The notes under the pieces were generated by a model. It saw only the letters and a list, made by a program, of their open reading frames with translations. It did no database searches and was not told where the DNA came from. Of a stretch of DNA of 64,000 bases, positions 35,155 through 43,432 are shown one piece after another (position 1 is the stretch's first letter; each line of letters starts with the position of its first letter). Both the position numbers and the translations under genes were made by a program. This DNA is from Faecalibacter rhinopitheci (GTDB lineage Bacteria; Bacteroidota; Bacteroidia; Flavobacteriales; Weeksellaceae), in contig NZ_JADGIK010000002.1 of the NCBI RefSeq assembly GCF_015234135.1, positions 411,824-475,823 on the forward strand. The letters run 5' to 3'.

Positions 35155-35706
35155 TTATTCTTGTAAAGGATTTACATCATCTGCTATCGGAAAATGCTGT
35201 TCAGTATTTCCTATTAATTTATTAATTTCAAACTTACCTGTAGCAGTTATTTGGTGTCCTCCGGCTAATTTTACTTTATCTAATAAAGATAATGCCAATT
35301 TTTCCTCTTCACGTTGTTCAGTTACTAACCATTGCATAAAGTTCCAAGTAGCCCAATCTTTTTCTTCAAAACTCATGTTTACGATACGATAAATCGCTTC
35401 AGTATTTTCAATTTCTTGTTTCAATACTGCTTCAAAACATTCCACGATATTCATCGGTTCAGGTCCTGGTTTAGGAATTGCTTCAATTTTAACAGTACCT
35501 CCGCGTTCTTGTATATATTCAATAATTTTAGCCATGTGCACTCGTTCTTCATACGAATGTTTCATCATAAAACTATTAATGCCATCCAATTGGTTTTCAT
35601 CTGCCCAACAAGCCAACATTAAATACATTTGAGCAGAATAGGCTTCTAAAGTAACTTGATCATTCAACGCTTCTTGTAAGGAATCTGAAATTCTTTGTGT
35701 TTTCAT
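35155..35706 (-). CDS. ftnA: Non-haem ferritin
   Basis: A 183-residue ferritin-like four-helix-bundle protein that oxidises and stores iron in a 24-subunit shell. Ferroxidase residues are visible: Glu21 (EAYSAQMYL), Glu54 and His57 (YEERVHMAKI), Glu98 (LKQEIENTEAI) and the TEQREEE segment near 129-135. Its length slightly exceeds that of E. coli FtnA because of a C-terminal tail. Alone on minus between two terminators. No Fur-type box was identified. Confidence 0.92.
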   Translation of the reverse strand: MKTQRISDSLQEALNDQVTLEAYSAQMYLMLACWADENQLDGINSFMMKHSYEERVHMAKIIEYIQERGGTVKIEAIPKPGPEPMNIVECFEAVLKQEIENTEAIYRIVNMSFEEKDWATWNFMQWLVTEQREEEKLALSLLDKVKLAGGHQITATGKFEINKLIGNTEQHFPIADDVNPLQE

Positions 35707-35779
35707 ATAATTGTTTATTTGGTTTATATTGATTATCGAAATAATAATACCAAAATCATTTTCAGAATGTTAAATAAAA

Positions 35780-35812
35780 ATAAAGCCTCGAACTTTCGTT
35801 CGAGGCTTTAAT
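35780..35812 (-). terminator. Terminator of the aminotransferase gene
   Basis: AAAGCCTCGAAC/GTTCGAGGCTTT 12-bp stem with a 4-base loop (35782-35809). Confidence 0.85.
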
Positions 35813-35836
35813 ATAAATATGTTGAAAAACTATTTT

Positions 35837-37018
35837 TTACGATAATGCATTTTTGATACGTGTCATTGCTTCTTGTAATTCTTCTACAGAAGCTGCGTAA
35901 GAAATACGAATACATTCTTTTGATCCAAAAGCTGAACCTGATACAATTGCTACTTGTGCATATTCTAAAATATATAATGCTAAATCGTCTGCATTATTAA
36001 TTGTAACGCCATTGTATGTTTTTCCAAACGTTTCAGAAACATCTGGAAATAAATAAAACGCTCCTTTAGGTTCGTTCACTTTAAATCCTGGAATTTCTTT
36101 TGCCCATCCAATCATTAATTCACGACGTTCTGCAAATGCATCAATCATATATTTCACAGAAGAAGGATCAGCTTCTAAAGCTGTAATTGCTGCACGTTGT
36201 GCGATTGCATTTGTACCAGAAGTTACTTGTCCTTGTAACGTCTCGCATGCTTTTGCTAACCAAGCTGGTCCACCAATAAATCCAATTCTCCAACCTGTCA
36301 TTGCAAAAGCTTTTGCTAATCCATTTACAGTTACAGTTTGGTTATATACTTCAGGAAAAGATGCAATACTAACATTTTTTTCACCGTAAACAATATGCTC
36401 ATAAATTTCGTCTGAGATGATAATTACATTTGGATGTTTAGCCAATACAGTTGCTAAATCCTGTAATTCTGCTTTCGTATAAACTGATCCAGAAGGGTTA
36501 CATGGAGAAGAATAAATAATTGCCTTAGTTTTATCTGTTATAGCAGCTTCTAATTGCGCTGGCGTAATTTTAAAATCATTTTCTAATGTTGCCTCTACAA
36601 AAATTGGTGTTCCTCCAGATAATTCTACAATATCAGAATATGAAACCCAATAAGGAGTTGGTATAATAACCTCATCACCATCATCTACAATAGCTTGTAA
36701 AACATTATAAATCGATTGCTTAGCACCTGTAGAAACTACAATTTGGTTTTGAGCATACTCAATATTATTATCACGTTTAAATTTGGTAATAATCGCATCT
36801 TTTAATTCTGGATAACCACCAATTGGCGTGTAAGCTGTATAATTTTCGTCTAAAGCTTTTTTAGCTGCATCTTTGATAAAATCAGGAGTGTTAAAATCAG
36901 GCTCTCCGATACTTAAACTAATAATATCTAATCCTTGGGCTTTTAATTCTCTTGCCTTTGTAGACATTGCAATCGTAGCTGAAGGTTTTAAATTTTGTAG
37001 ACGCTTTGAAAGTTGCAT
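35837..37018 (-). CDS. PLP-dependent aminotransferase, aspartate aminotransferase family
   Basis: A 393-residue fold-type I aminotransferase of the I-gamma branch (AspB type), transferring amino groups between aspartate or aromatic amino acids and 2-oxoglutarate. Schiff-base Lys236 lies in NGLAKAFAMTGWRIGF; the family also shows SIGEPDFNTP near 36-45, YTPIGGYPELKDAI near 63-76, SPCNPSGSVY near 171-180 and ISDEIYEHI near 201-209. Exact specificity cannot be read from sequence. Single gene; no convincing promoter box upstream. Confidence 0.9.
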   Translation of the reverse strand: MQLSKRLQNLKPSATIAMSTKARELKAQGLDIISLSIGEPDFNTPDFIKDAAKKALDENYTAYTPIGGYPELKDAIITKFKRDNNIEYAQNQIVVSTGAKQSIYNVLQAIVDDGDEVIIPTPYWVSYSDIVELSGGTPIFVEATLENDFKITPAQLEAAITDKTKAIIYSSPCNPSGSVYTKAELQDLATVLAKHPNVIIISDEIYEHIVYGEKNVSIASFPEVYNQTVTVNGLAKAFAMTGWRIGFIGGPAWLAKACETLQGQVTSGTNAIAQRAAITALEADPSSVKYMIDAFAERRELMIGWAKEIPGFKVNEPKGAFYLFPDVSETFGKTYNGVTINNADDLALYILEYAQVAIVSGSAFGSKECIRISYAASVEELQEAMTRIKNALS

Positions 37019-37135
37019 AATATTTGTGAATTATTTGTTTGTGTAAAATCTAATCTTACATGCGAAGATAATTTATTCTCATCAGAATTTACTTAAATTT
37101 ATCACGATTTAAATACATAATAAAATCAACAAAAT

Positions 37136-37639
37136 ATGGCTACAATTACATTTAAAGGGAATCCTATCCAAACAAACGGAAACTTACCAGCAATTGAAAC
37201 AAAAGCACCTGATTTCAATTTAACTGCTACTGATTTATCAGAAAAAAAATTAAAAGATTATGCAGGAAAAAATATTGTTTTAAATATTTTCCCAAGTGTG
37301 GATACAGGAGTTTGTGCAGAATCGGTACGAAAATTCAATACAGAATTATCATCTGTAGAAAACACAGTTGTACTATGTATTTCGAAAGATTTACCATTTG
37401 CATTTAGCCGTTTTTGTGCTGCAGAAGGTTTAGAAAATGTTATCTCATTATCTGCATTTAAAGATGCAACTTTTGACGATGCATATGGTGTTAAAATGAC
37501 TGAAGGTCCTTTAGCAGGTTTATTAAGTCGTGCAGTGGTCGTGATCGATACAGAAGGATATGTAGTTTATACAGAACAAGTGCCTGAAATTGCACAAGAA
37601 CCATCTTATGAAACTGCATTAGCAACAATCAAAGGATAA
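37136..37639 (+). CDS. tpx: Thiol peroxidase
   Basis: A 167-residue atypical 2-Cys peroxiredoxin that reduces peroxides with thioredoxin. Peroxidatic Cys60 is in [11 protein letters not shown] and resolving Cys94 in SRFCAAEGL, the Tpx spacing. The N-terminal [15 protein letters not shown] and APDFNLT segments are also typical. It is transcribed divergently from the aminotransferase gene and ends at a bidirectional terminator. Confidence 0.96.
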   Translation: MATITFKGNPIQTNGNLPAIETKAPDFNLTATDLSEKKLKDYAGKNIVLNIFPSVDTGVCAESVRKFNTELSSVENTVVLCISKDLPFAFSRFCAAEGLENVISLSAFKDATFDDAYGVKMTEGPLAGLLSRAVVVIDTEGYVVYTEQVPEIAQEPSYETALATIKG

Positions 37640-37662
37640 AATTTTAATTTAAAGTTTTTGAT

Positions 37663-37700
37663 AAAAAAAAGTCATCCAAAATGGATGACCTTTTTTTTTG
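37663..37700. terminator. Bidirectional terminator
   Basis: GTCATCCA/TGGATGAC stem (37671-37689) between A8 and T9 runs, between tpx and the convergent dehydrogenase gene. Confidence 0.88.
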
Positions 37701-37713
37701 ATTATAAATTGAA

Positions 37714-38604
37714 TTATTTTGCAAATTGACGAGCTAATTTTTCTGCTTTCTTTGATGCAGAGTAATCATAAAATCCTTCTCCCGACTTTATTCCTTTCTT
37801 TCCAGCTGTCACCATATTAACTAATAGTGGACACGGTGCATATTTTGGATTTTTAAATCCATCATATAAAACCTCTAAAATAGAAAGACATACATCCAAC
37901 CCTATAAAATCTGCTAATTGTAAAGGTCCCATTGGATGAGCCATTCCTAATTTCATTACTTGATCTATTTCTTCTACTCCAGCAACACCTTCATATAAAG
38001 TATAAATCGCTTCGTTGATCATTGGCATTAAGATTCTATTTGCCACAAAACCTGGATAATCATTCACTTCTACCGGAATTTTATCCAATTTCTTAGACAT
38101 ATCCATAATAGCTGCTGTGACCTCATCTGACGTACTGTATCCACGGATAATCTCCACTAACTTCATCATCGGAACAGGATTCATAAAATGCATTCCAATT
38201 ACTTGTTCTGGTCTATTTGTTACAGAAGCTATTTTAGTAATAGAAATTGATGAAGTATTTGTAGCCAATACTGCATGAGAGGGTGCTGCAGCATCTATTT
38301 GTTGAAAGATTTTTAATTTTAAATCTAAATTTTCAGTTGCAGCTTCTACAACTAAGTCAGCTTCTTTAGCACCTTCTTCAACATTTAAAAATGTCGAAAT
38401 ATTTCCTAAAGTAGTCGCTTTATCCTCTGCAGTAATTTTCTCTTTCGCAATCATACGATCAAGGTTACCTGCAATGGTAGCTAAACCTTTGTCTAAACTA
38501 GTTTGGGCTACATCGACTAAATTAACTTTAAATCCGGATTGTGCAAATACATGAGCAATTCCATTCCCCATTGTCCCTGCACCAATAACAGTAATATTTT
38601 TCAT
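37714..38604 (-). CDS. 3-hydroxybutyryl-CoA dehydrogenase family protein
   Basis: A 296-residue NAD(P)-dependent 3-hydroxyacyl-CoA dehydrogenase. Rossmann motif GAGTMGNGIAHVFAQSG at about 8-24; catalytic and binding segments ATNTSSISIT (about 115-124), GMHFMNPVPMMKLVE (about 137-151) and FVANRILMPMINEA (about 187-200). The short, single-domain-pair form fits Hbd/PaaH rather than the multifunctional FadB. Substrate chain length is not decided by sequence. It follows the Gfo/Idh/MocA gene by 18 bases on minus, probably co-transcribed. Confidence 0.9.
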   Translation of the reverse strand: MKNITVIGAGTMGNGIAHVFAQSGFKVNLVDVAQTSLDKGLATIAGNLDRMIAKEKITAEDKATTLGNISTFLNVEEGAKEADLVVEAATENLDLKLKIFQQIDAAAPSHAVLATNTSSISITKIASVTNRPEQVIGMHFMNPVPMMKLVEIIRGYSTSDEVTAAIMDMSKKLDKIPVEVNDYPGFVANRILMPMINEAIYTLYEGVAGVEEIDQVMKLGMAHPMGPLQLADFIGLDVCLSILEVLYDGFKNPKYAPCPLLVNMVTAGKKGIKSGEGFYDYSASKKAEKLARQFAK

Positions 38605-38622
38605 TTTTTTTGTGGTGTTTAT

Positions 38623-39627
38623 TTATTCTTTTTCTATGTTCTGATTTTTAATTACTTCTTGCGATTTTTCGAAATAAGAAATAATTTCTAAAGCTACTTT
38701 TAATGCATTGCGACCGTCTTCTAACGAAACTTTGATAGGTAAATTTTGTTCGATTGAATCTGCAAATGATTCTAGTTCATCTAAAATAGCATTATTCGGT
38801 AAAACATCTGGATGTTCAAAACATATTTCTCTGCGGTCTCCTTTATCATTTTCCCAAATCATTGCATATTCATTAGGATCTTCAGGTGCTTTGTGCATTT
38901 TAATAATCTCCGTTTTCTTTTCTAAGAAATCTATTGAGATATAAGCATCTCGTTGAAAAACACGCATCTTACGCATATTTTTCATTGACATACGAGATGT
39001 AGATACATTAACCACACAACCATTTTCAAACTCAATTCGTGCATTTGATATATCTGGTGTATGAGAAATAACTGAAACTCCTGATGAGTGTATTGACTTA
39101 ATTTCTGATTTTACAATTGATAAAATCACATCTAAATCATGAATCATTAAATCTAAAACAACTGGAACATCTGTACCTCTTGGGTTAAATTCTGCTAAAC
39201 GATGTGTTTCGATAAATAATGGTTCTTCAATATGTGGTAATGCAGCAGTAAATGCAGGATTGAATCGTTCTACATGTCCTACTTGTGCCTTAAGCCCTTT
39301 TGCATTCGACAATTCTATTAATGAATTGGCTTCCTCTAATGTATTTGTAATCGGTTTCTCAACAAAGAAATGTTTTCCTTTTTCAATTGCTTTTACCGCT
39401 ACTTCGTAATGAGACAATGTAGGAGTTACAATATCCACAACATCTACTGCATCCATCAACTCGTCCATTGAGTGGAAAAATTTGTAACCAAATTCAGCTT
39501 CCACTTTTTTTCCATTCTCTTCGAATGAATCAAAGAAACCTACTAATTCGTATTTTTCAGATTGGTTTAATAACTTTAAATGTATTTTACCTAGGTGACC
39601 TGCACCAATTACGCCTACTTTTAACAT
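38623..39627 (-). CDS. Gfo/Idh/MocA-family oxidoreductase
   Basis: A 334-residue NAD(P)-dependent sugar or cyclitol oxidoreductase. Rossmann motif GVIGAGHLGKIHLKLL near 5-20, the EKP signature (FVEKPITNTLEEA near 92-104) and the C-terminal alpha/beta domain with a DLMIHDLDVI motif near 158-167 are present. Substrate unknown. A short gap joins it to the dehydrogenase gene downstream. The two have no obvious shared pathway, so the operon may be simple proximity. Confidence 0.85.
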   Translation of the reverse strand: MLKVGVIGAGHLGKIHLKLLNQSEKYELVGFFDSFEENGKKVEAEFGYKFFHSMDELMDAVDVVDIVTPTLSHYEVAVKAIEKGKHFFVEKPITNTLEEANSLIELSNAKGLKAQVGHVERFNPAFTAALPHIEEPLFIETHRLAEFNPRGTDVPVVLDLMIHDLDVILSIVKSEIKSIHSSGVSVISHTPDISNARIEFENGCVVNVSTSRMSMKNMRKMRVFQRDAYISIDFLEKKTEIIKMHKAPEDPNEYAMIWENDKGDRREICFEHPDVLPNNAILDELESFADSIEQNLPIKVSLEDGRNALKVALEIISYFEKSQEVIKNQNIEKE

Positions 39628-39700
39628 TTTGTGTAGAATTTGCCGATAAAATTAATGAGAATATGTTGTATTTAACGCATTTTTGTAAAAATTTTGGAAG

Positions 39701-40348
39701 ATGTCAATAGACGATTTTAAAAGTAAAGGAAGAAGAAAAATGCTTGTAGATTCTCTGAGAACCAAGGGAATTGAAAATGAACAAGTATTGCAAGCCATAA
39801 ATAGTATTCCACGCCATTTGTTTTTAGATAGCGCTTTTTCAGAGTTTGCTTATAAAGACGAAGCATTTCCTATTGCTGCTGGACAAACTATTTCGCATCC
39901 ATATACAGTAGCTTTCCAAACCCAATTGTTGGATGTGCAACCCAAAGAAAAAGTTTTAGAGATTGGAACTGGAAGTGGTTATCAAACCTCTGTATTAGTT
40001 GCTTTAGGCGCAGAAGTTTTTACTATTGAACGCCAGAAAGAATTATTTGATTTTTCTAAAATAATTTTACGTAATATTAGGTTCGTACCTCGTTACCAAA
40101 CTTATGGCGATGGATATAAAGGTTTACCTACATATGCGCCTTTTGATAAAATTTTGGTTACTGCAGGTGCTCCTGAAATTCCGAAAGAACTATTAAAACA
40201 ATTAAAAATTGGTGGAATTATGGTAATTCCGGTTGGTGAAAATTCCCAAAAAATGATGACAATAATACGTTTGGATGAAGATAATTTTGAAATGTATGAA
40301 TTTGGCGATTTTCAATTTGTCCCAATGTTAGAACGGCGTGATAAATAA
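39701..40348 (+). CDS. pcm: Protein-L-isoaspartate O-methyltransferase
   Basis: A 215-residue cytosolic repair methyltransferase that methylates L-isoaspartyl residues in aged proteins. Motifs are IPRHLFLDSAF, the AAGQTISHPYTVAFQ substrate loop, SAM motif I VLEIGTGSGYQTSVL near 85-99, FDKILVTAGAPEIPKELLKQL and LKIGGIMVIPVG. It diverges from the Gfo/Idh/MocA gene with a 73-base gap and ends at a palindromic bidirectional terminator. Confidence 0.95.
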   Translation: MSIDDFKSKGRRKMLVDSLRTKGIENEQVLQAINSIPRHLFLDSAFSEFAYKDEAFPIAAGQTISHPYTVAFQTQLLDVQPKEKVLEIGTGSGYQTSVLVALGAEVFTIERQKELFDFSKIILRNIRFVPRYQTYGDGYKGLPTYAPFDKILVTAGAPEIPKELLKQLKIGGIMVIPVGENSQKMMTIIRLDEDNFEMYEFGDFQFVPMLERRDK

Positions 40349-40349
40349 T

Positions 40350-40386
40350 AAAAAAATCCAACTTAAATTTAAGTTGGATTTTTATT
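40350..40386. terminator. Bidirectional terminator
   Basis: Near-perfect palindrome AATCCAACTTAA/TTAAGTTGGATT with A- and T-runs, between pcm and the convergent PepSY-like genes. Confidence 0.88.
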
Positions 40387-40402
40387 ATAATCTATATTTT
40401 TT

Positions 40403-40867
40403 TTAAGGTTTAATACGAAGAAAATTTCCATTCGTATCAAAAATTAAATCTATATCATTTACTAATTCAACATCAAATCCTGCTACAGTTTTATCAATTG
40501 AATTAATTCCTTGCGCGGGATAATTTGTTTCAATATAATTTACAATGTTAGGAAGTATAAAACTTGTAGGTAAAGATGCATAACTAGGAGCGTCTACCTC
40601 TATCCAATTACCAGCTTGGTCTAAGTCAATTTCAACACCATTAGATAATTTGACTTCATACATTGTACCATCAGCTTTTGCAGGATTGTACTTTTCCACG
40701 ACTGAAATTGTTGTACCTGGAAAATGAGTAGTGATGAATAATTGACCTTCGTTGGGTAGCGTATTGGCTTCTACGATTGTTGTATTATTATCATCATCAG
40801 TATTACAAGCTGCTGTTGTAAATCCAATAAAAGCAAATAAACTTAATCCTAAAAATAGTTTTTTCAT
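40403..40867 (-). CDS. PepSY-like (DUF2874) exported protein 1
   Basis: A 154-residue protein with an N-terminal signal ending TTAACNTDDDN; the Cys at 20 after TAA could be a lipobox, giving an outer-membrane lipoprotein. The mature part has two PepSY-like repeats (about 45-85, ISVVEKYNPAKADGTMYEVKL; about 110-152, NSIDKTVAGFDVELVNDIDLIF) with the LSNG-x-EI-x-x-D pattern. The family binds or senses unknown ligands in Bacteroidota. It is 24 bases after the second PepSY gene and downstream of a two-component system, so it is likely a target. Confidence 0.75.
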   Translation of the reverse strand: MKKLFLGLSLFAFIGFTTAACNTDDDNNTTIVEANTLPNEGQLFITTHFPGTTISVVEKYNPAKADGTMYEVKLSNGVEIDLDQAGNWIEVDAPSYASLPTSFILPNIVNYIETNYPAQGINSIDKTVAGFDVELVNDIDLIFDTNGNFLRIKP

Positions 40868-40891
40868 TTCGTAATTTTCTTGGTTAAAAAA

Positions 40892-41320
40892 TTAATCATC
40901 AATTCTTGTGAATTGACCTTTCGAATTAAATTCTAAATCCAATCCATTCGTTAATTCAACTTCGTATTTAAATCTTTTCTTTTCAATTTTTTTGATTTTA
41001 GCATTTGGAAAACTTTTCTTTACATAATTTGAAATTGACTTTGGAACAAATCCCATCGGAATAGCATTTCTTTTTCCGTCTATTTCTTTCCATGCTCCAT
41101 CTCCATCAAATTCAATTTTCGTCCCGTTATTTAAGATTACTTCATAATCTTTAGAAAAGTAATCATCATCCATAATTACAGCACTTACATGCTTTGCACC
41201 AAAATAAGAAGTAATAAAATTTTGACTAGCTTGTGGTAATTGATTAAAACGAATAACTTGATCTTGTGCAAAGATCATAACTGACATCGTGATGAATAAT
41301 AAACTAAATATTTTTTTCAT
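40892..41320 (-). CDS. PepSY-like (DUF2874) exported protein 2
   Basis: A 142-residue protein with a signal peptide (about 1-18, ending MIFA-Q) and two PepSY-like units (about 40-80, KHVSAVIMDDDYFSKDYEVIL; about 100-142, AKIKKIEKKRFKYEVELTNG). It is the same family as the downstream gene, so the two are an old tandem duplication. The region upstream (41321-41398) carries the TAGGAAA direct repeats described as an operator. It is first in the PepSY transcript and 78 bases after the histidine kinase gene on the same strand. Confidence 0.75.
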   Translation of the reverse strand: MKKIFSLLFITMSVMIFAQDQVIRFNQLPQASQNFITSYFGAKHVSAVIMDDDYFSKDYEVILNNGTKIEFDGDGAWKEIDGKRNAIPMGFVPKSISNYVKKSFPNAKIKKIEKKRFKYEVELTNGLDLEFNSKGQFTRIDD

Positions 41321-41343
41321 GATTGTTGATTTTTTTAATTTGA

Positions 41344-41385
41344 TAGGACAAATTTCTAACTTGAATTAGGAAAGATTTAGGAAAA
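41344..41385 (-). promoter_or_regulatory. Candidate response-regulator operator upstream of the PepSY genes
   Basis: TAGGAAA occurs at 41367-41373 and 41378-41384, start-to-start 11 bp, with a weaker TAGGACA at 41344-41350, about two turns away. Direct repeats with 11-bp spacing are the usual OmpR/PhoB-family site. It lies 47-64 bases upstream of the PepSY 2 start, a suitable place for an activator. The same double site precedes the response-regulator gene. Confidence 0.55.
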
Positions 41386-41398
41386 ATTATTTAAATTT

Positions 41399-42673
41399 TT
41401 ATTTTATTAAAATAAATTGATGATAAGGCGCTTGATAACGATAATCTAATTTTAAATTCATTTGATTTTTTAAAATTGTATCTACAATAGATAGTCCTAA
41501 ACCTGTACTTCCATCTGAATTTCCTTGCTTATAAAATCGATTAAAAATTACATTTTCATTTAGCTCACCATGATTACTCGTATTGGCTATAATTATATGA
41601 TCCGCTTCGATTTTTACTTGAATAGATTTCTGTTCATTATTATGCTTCACTGCATTTCGGATTAAATTTGAAATTAAAATCCGAGCCAAATCAGAATTGT
41701 AATTAATTATAAAATCCTGATTTATATTTGTTTCAACATTAATTTCTGCATCCTCAAAAAATGGTTCATAATCCTCTACAATTTCTTGTATTAAAGATTT
41801 AAAATTTATTGGTGATTGATTCGCATAATGTTGATTTTCGATGCGAGATAACATTAATAAAGATTTATTTAAATTAACCATTCGCCACAACGAATTTTTA
41901 GTCTCAGCTAACTGTACATAATCTTTTTCATTTAATTCTGATTGATCTAACATTAGATCTATTTTATTAATGGCAATAGCTAAAGGCGTTTGTAACTCAT
42001 GTGATGCGTTTTCTATAAACAAACGTTGATCAGTAAATACTTTTTCGTTACGATCAATCATCGAAGAAATCTCATTTTGTAAAACATAAAACTCTGTTAC
42101 ATTCGTTTCTATCTGTTCAATTTTTTTTGACTGCCCAAAACGATAATTTTGTAATTGTGTCATAATCTTATCAAACGGTCTAAAAGCTTTATCTAAGCCA
42201 AAATGATTAATCAATAAAATACTAACTAAAATAATAATGTATAAAAAGATTAAGGCAATTGTTAGATCATAAATCAAATCATCTTCTTCTACTGTAGAGG
42301 TTCTAATTTCCAGTGAATATTCCTTTCCGTCTTGACCATAGAATCCAGTTCTTAAAACACGATAAGGCTCTTCTTCCCCATCATATGGCATAAAAACCAT
42401 CTCATTTGTTAACCGATTTGCTTCATTATACTCTAAATGAGAAACAGGTAAAATACGATATTGAGCTAATCCAAATTCATTCGTTTTAACGATTTCTGGA
42501 TTTACATAAGATTCACGAATTATTTCAATTTTCTGATTTTTAAGTCCATCATCAACATTATCGTAAACCTCATCTAAAATCATAGAATGAAAAAGCAATG
42601 CCCAAATTGTTAGCACTGCCAATAAAGAAATTGTAAGGTATCTAAACGTATAATTTTTTAAAGAAGTCTTCAT
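41399..42673 (-). CDS. Sensor histidine kinase
   Basis: A 424-residue inner-membrane kinase: helix 1 at about 12-30, a periplasmic sensor loop of about 105 residues (31-136), helix 2 at 137-156, then HisKA with phospho-accepting His225 in ENASHELQTP and a C-terminal HATPase_c domain with the N-box NLIRNAVKHN near 330-339 and the G-box STGLGLSIVD near 388-397. No HAMP domain is obvious. It begins one base after the response regulator stop, so the two are an operon. The sensor loop gives no hint of ligand; the downstream PepSY genes suggest an envelope signal. Confidence 0.92.
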   Translation of the reverse strand: MKTSLKNYTFRYLTISLLAVLTIWALLFHSMILDEVYDNVDDGLKNQKIEIIRESYVNPEIVKTNEFGLAQYRILPVSHLEYNEANRLTNEMVFMPYDGEEEPYRVLRTGFYGQDGKEYSLEIRTSTVEEDDLIYDLTIALIFLYIIILVSILLINHFGLDKAFRPFDKIMTQLQNYRFGQSKKIEQIETNVTEFYVLQNEISSMIDRNEKVFTDQRLFIENASHELQTPLAIAINKIDLMLDQSELNEKDYVQLAETKNSLWRMVNLNKSLLMLSRIENQHYANQSPINFKSLIQEIVEDYEPFFEDAEINVETNINQDFIINYNSDLARILISNLIRNAVKHNNEQKSIQVKIEADHIIIANTSNHGELNENVIFNRFYKQGNSDGSTGLGLSIVDTILKNQMNLKLDYRYQAPYHQFILIK

Positions 42674-43345
42674 CTAAATTAATTTATATCCTACTCCATA
42701 AACAGCTTGCAAATCAGCATCAGCATTAGCGTCCTTTAATTTTTTTCGAATATTTTTAATTTGAGAATAAATAAAATCTAAATTATCTGCCATCTCAATA
42801 TGATCGCCCCAAACACTCTCTGCTAATGTTGTTTTTTGAAAAACTCGTTCTGGCCTAAGCATAAAATAATAAATTAAATCATACTCCTTTCGATTTAATT
42901 TTATATCTACACCATTTACTAAAAATCGACGATCTTCAGGAAAAATTGATAAATTTTTAAATGTAATTTTTTCCTCTCCATGTTGTTGATTCTTTCGCAT
43001 TGCAACTTTTATACGCGCCCACAATTCTGCAAAATGAAATGGTTTGGCTAAATAATCGTCTGCTCCGACTAATAAACCTTCCACTTTATCGTCCACTGAA
43101 TCTTTTGCTGAAAGGATAATTACAGAAGCTTTTTTCTGCATTTTTTTTAACTCTCTCAATAAAGACATTCCATCTCCATCTGGCAACATCATATCCAATA
43201 AAATACAATCGTAATCAAATGAAATAATTTTATCTAAACCTTCTGCGAAATTACTTGCTGTTTCAACAATTAATTTCTCATTTTCCAAAAACTGAACAAT
43301 AGTTTGCTGTAATTGGATTTCATCTTCTACGACTAATATTTTCAT
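42674..43345 (-). CDS. OmpR-family response regulator
   Basis: A 223-residue DNA-binding response regulator: receiver domain (1-115) with phosphorylation Asp51 (ILLDMMLPDGDG), the acidic pair Glu7-Asp8, the conserved Lys of LAKPFHFAEL, and a C-terminal winged helix (about 125-223; LNRKEYDLIYYFMLRPERVF, DNLDFIYSQIKNIRKKLKD). Cognate partner of the kinase immediately downstream. Its own promoter region contains the same TAGGAA repeats as the PepSY promoter, suggesting autoregulation. Confidence 0.94.
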   Translation of the reverse strand: MKILVVEDEIQLQQTIVQFLENEKLIVETASNFAEGLDKIISFDYDCILLDMMLPDGDGMSLLRELKKMQKKASVIILSAKDSVDDKVEGLLVGADDYLAKPFHFAELWARIKVAMRKNQQHGEEKITFKNLSIFPEDRRFLVNGVDIKLNRKEYDLIYYFMLRPERVFQKTTLAESVWGDHIEMADNLDFIYSQIKNIRKKLKDANADADLQAVYGVGYKLI

Positions 43346-43362
43346 GAATAATTAATTTATTT

Positions 43363-43370
43363 CAAAGTTA
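43363..43370 (-). promoter_or_regulatory. Candidate -7 element of the response regulator gene
   Basis: TAACTTTG on minus fits TAnnTTTG, 18 bases upstream of the start at 43345. The TAGGAA repeats at 43381-43398 lie just upstream, where an activator would contact RNA polymerase. Confidence 0.45.
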
Positions 43371-43380
43371 CTTTTGAAAA

Positions 43381-43398
43381 TAGGAATAATTTAGGAAA
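43381..43398 (-). promoter_or_regulatory. Candidate response-regulator operator upstream of the two-component system
   Basis: TAGGAAT at 43381-43387 and TAGGAAA at 43392-43398 are spaced 11 bp start-to-start and align with the PepSY site (TAGGAAA-GATT-TAGGAAA versus TAGGAAT-AATT-TAGGAAA). It lies 36-53 bases upstream of the regulator start, and also between it and the divergent threonine aldolase gene. Confidence 0.55.
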
Positions 43399-43432
43399 AG
43401 CGTAATTTTAACGTATCAAATAAATAACAATT

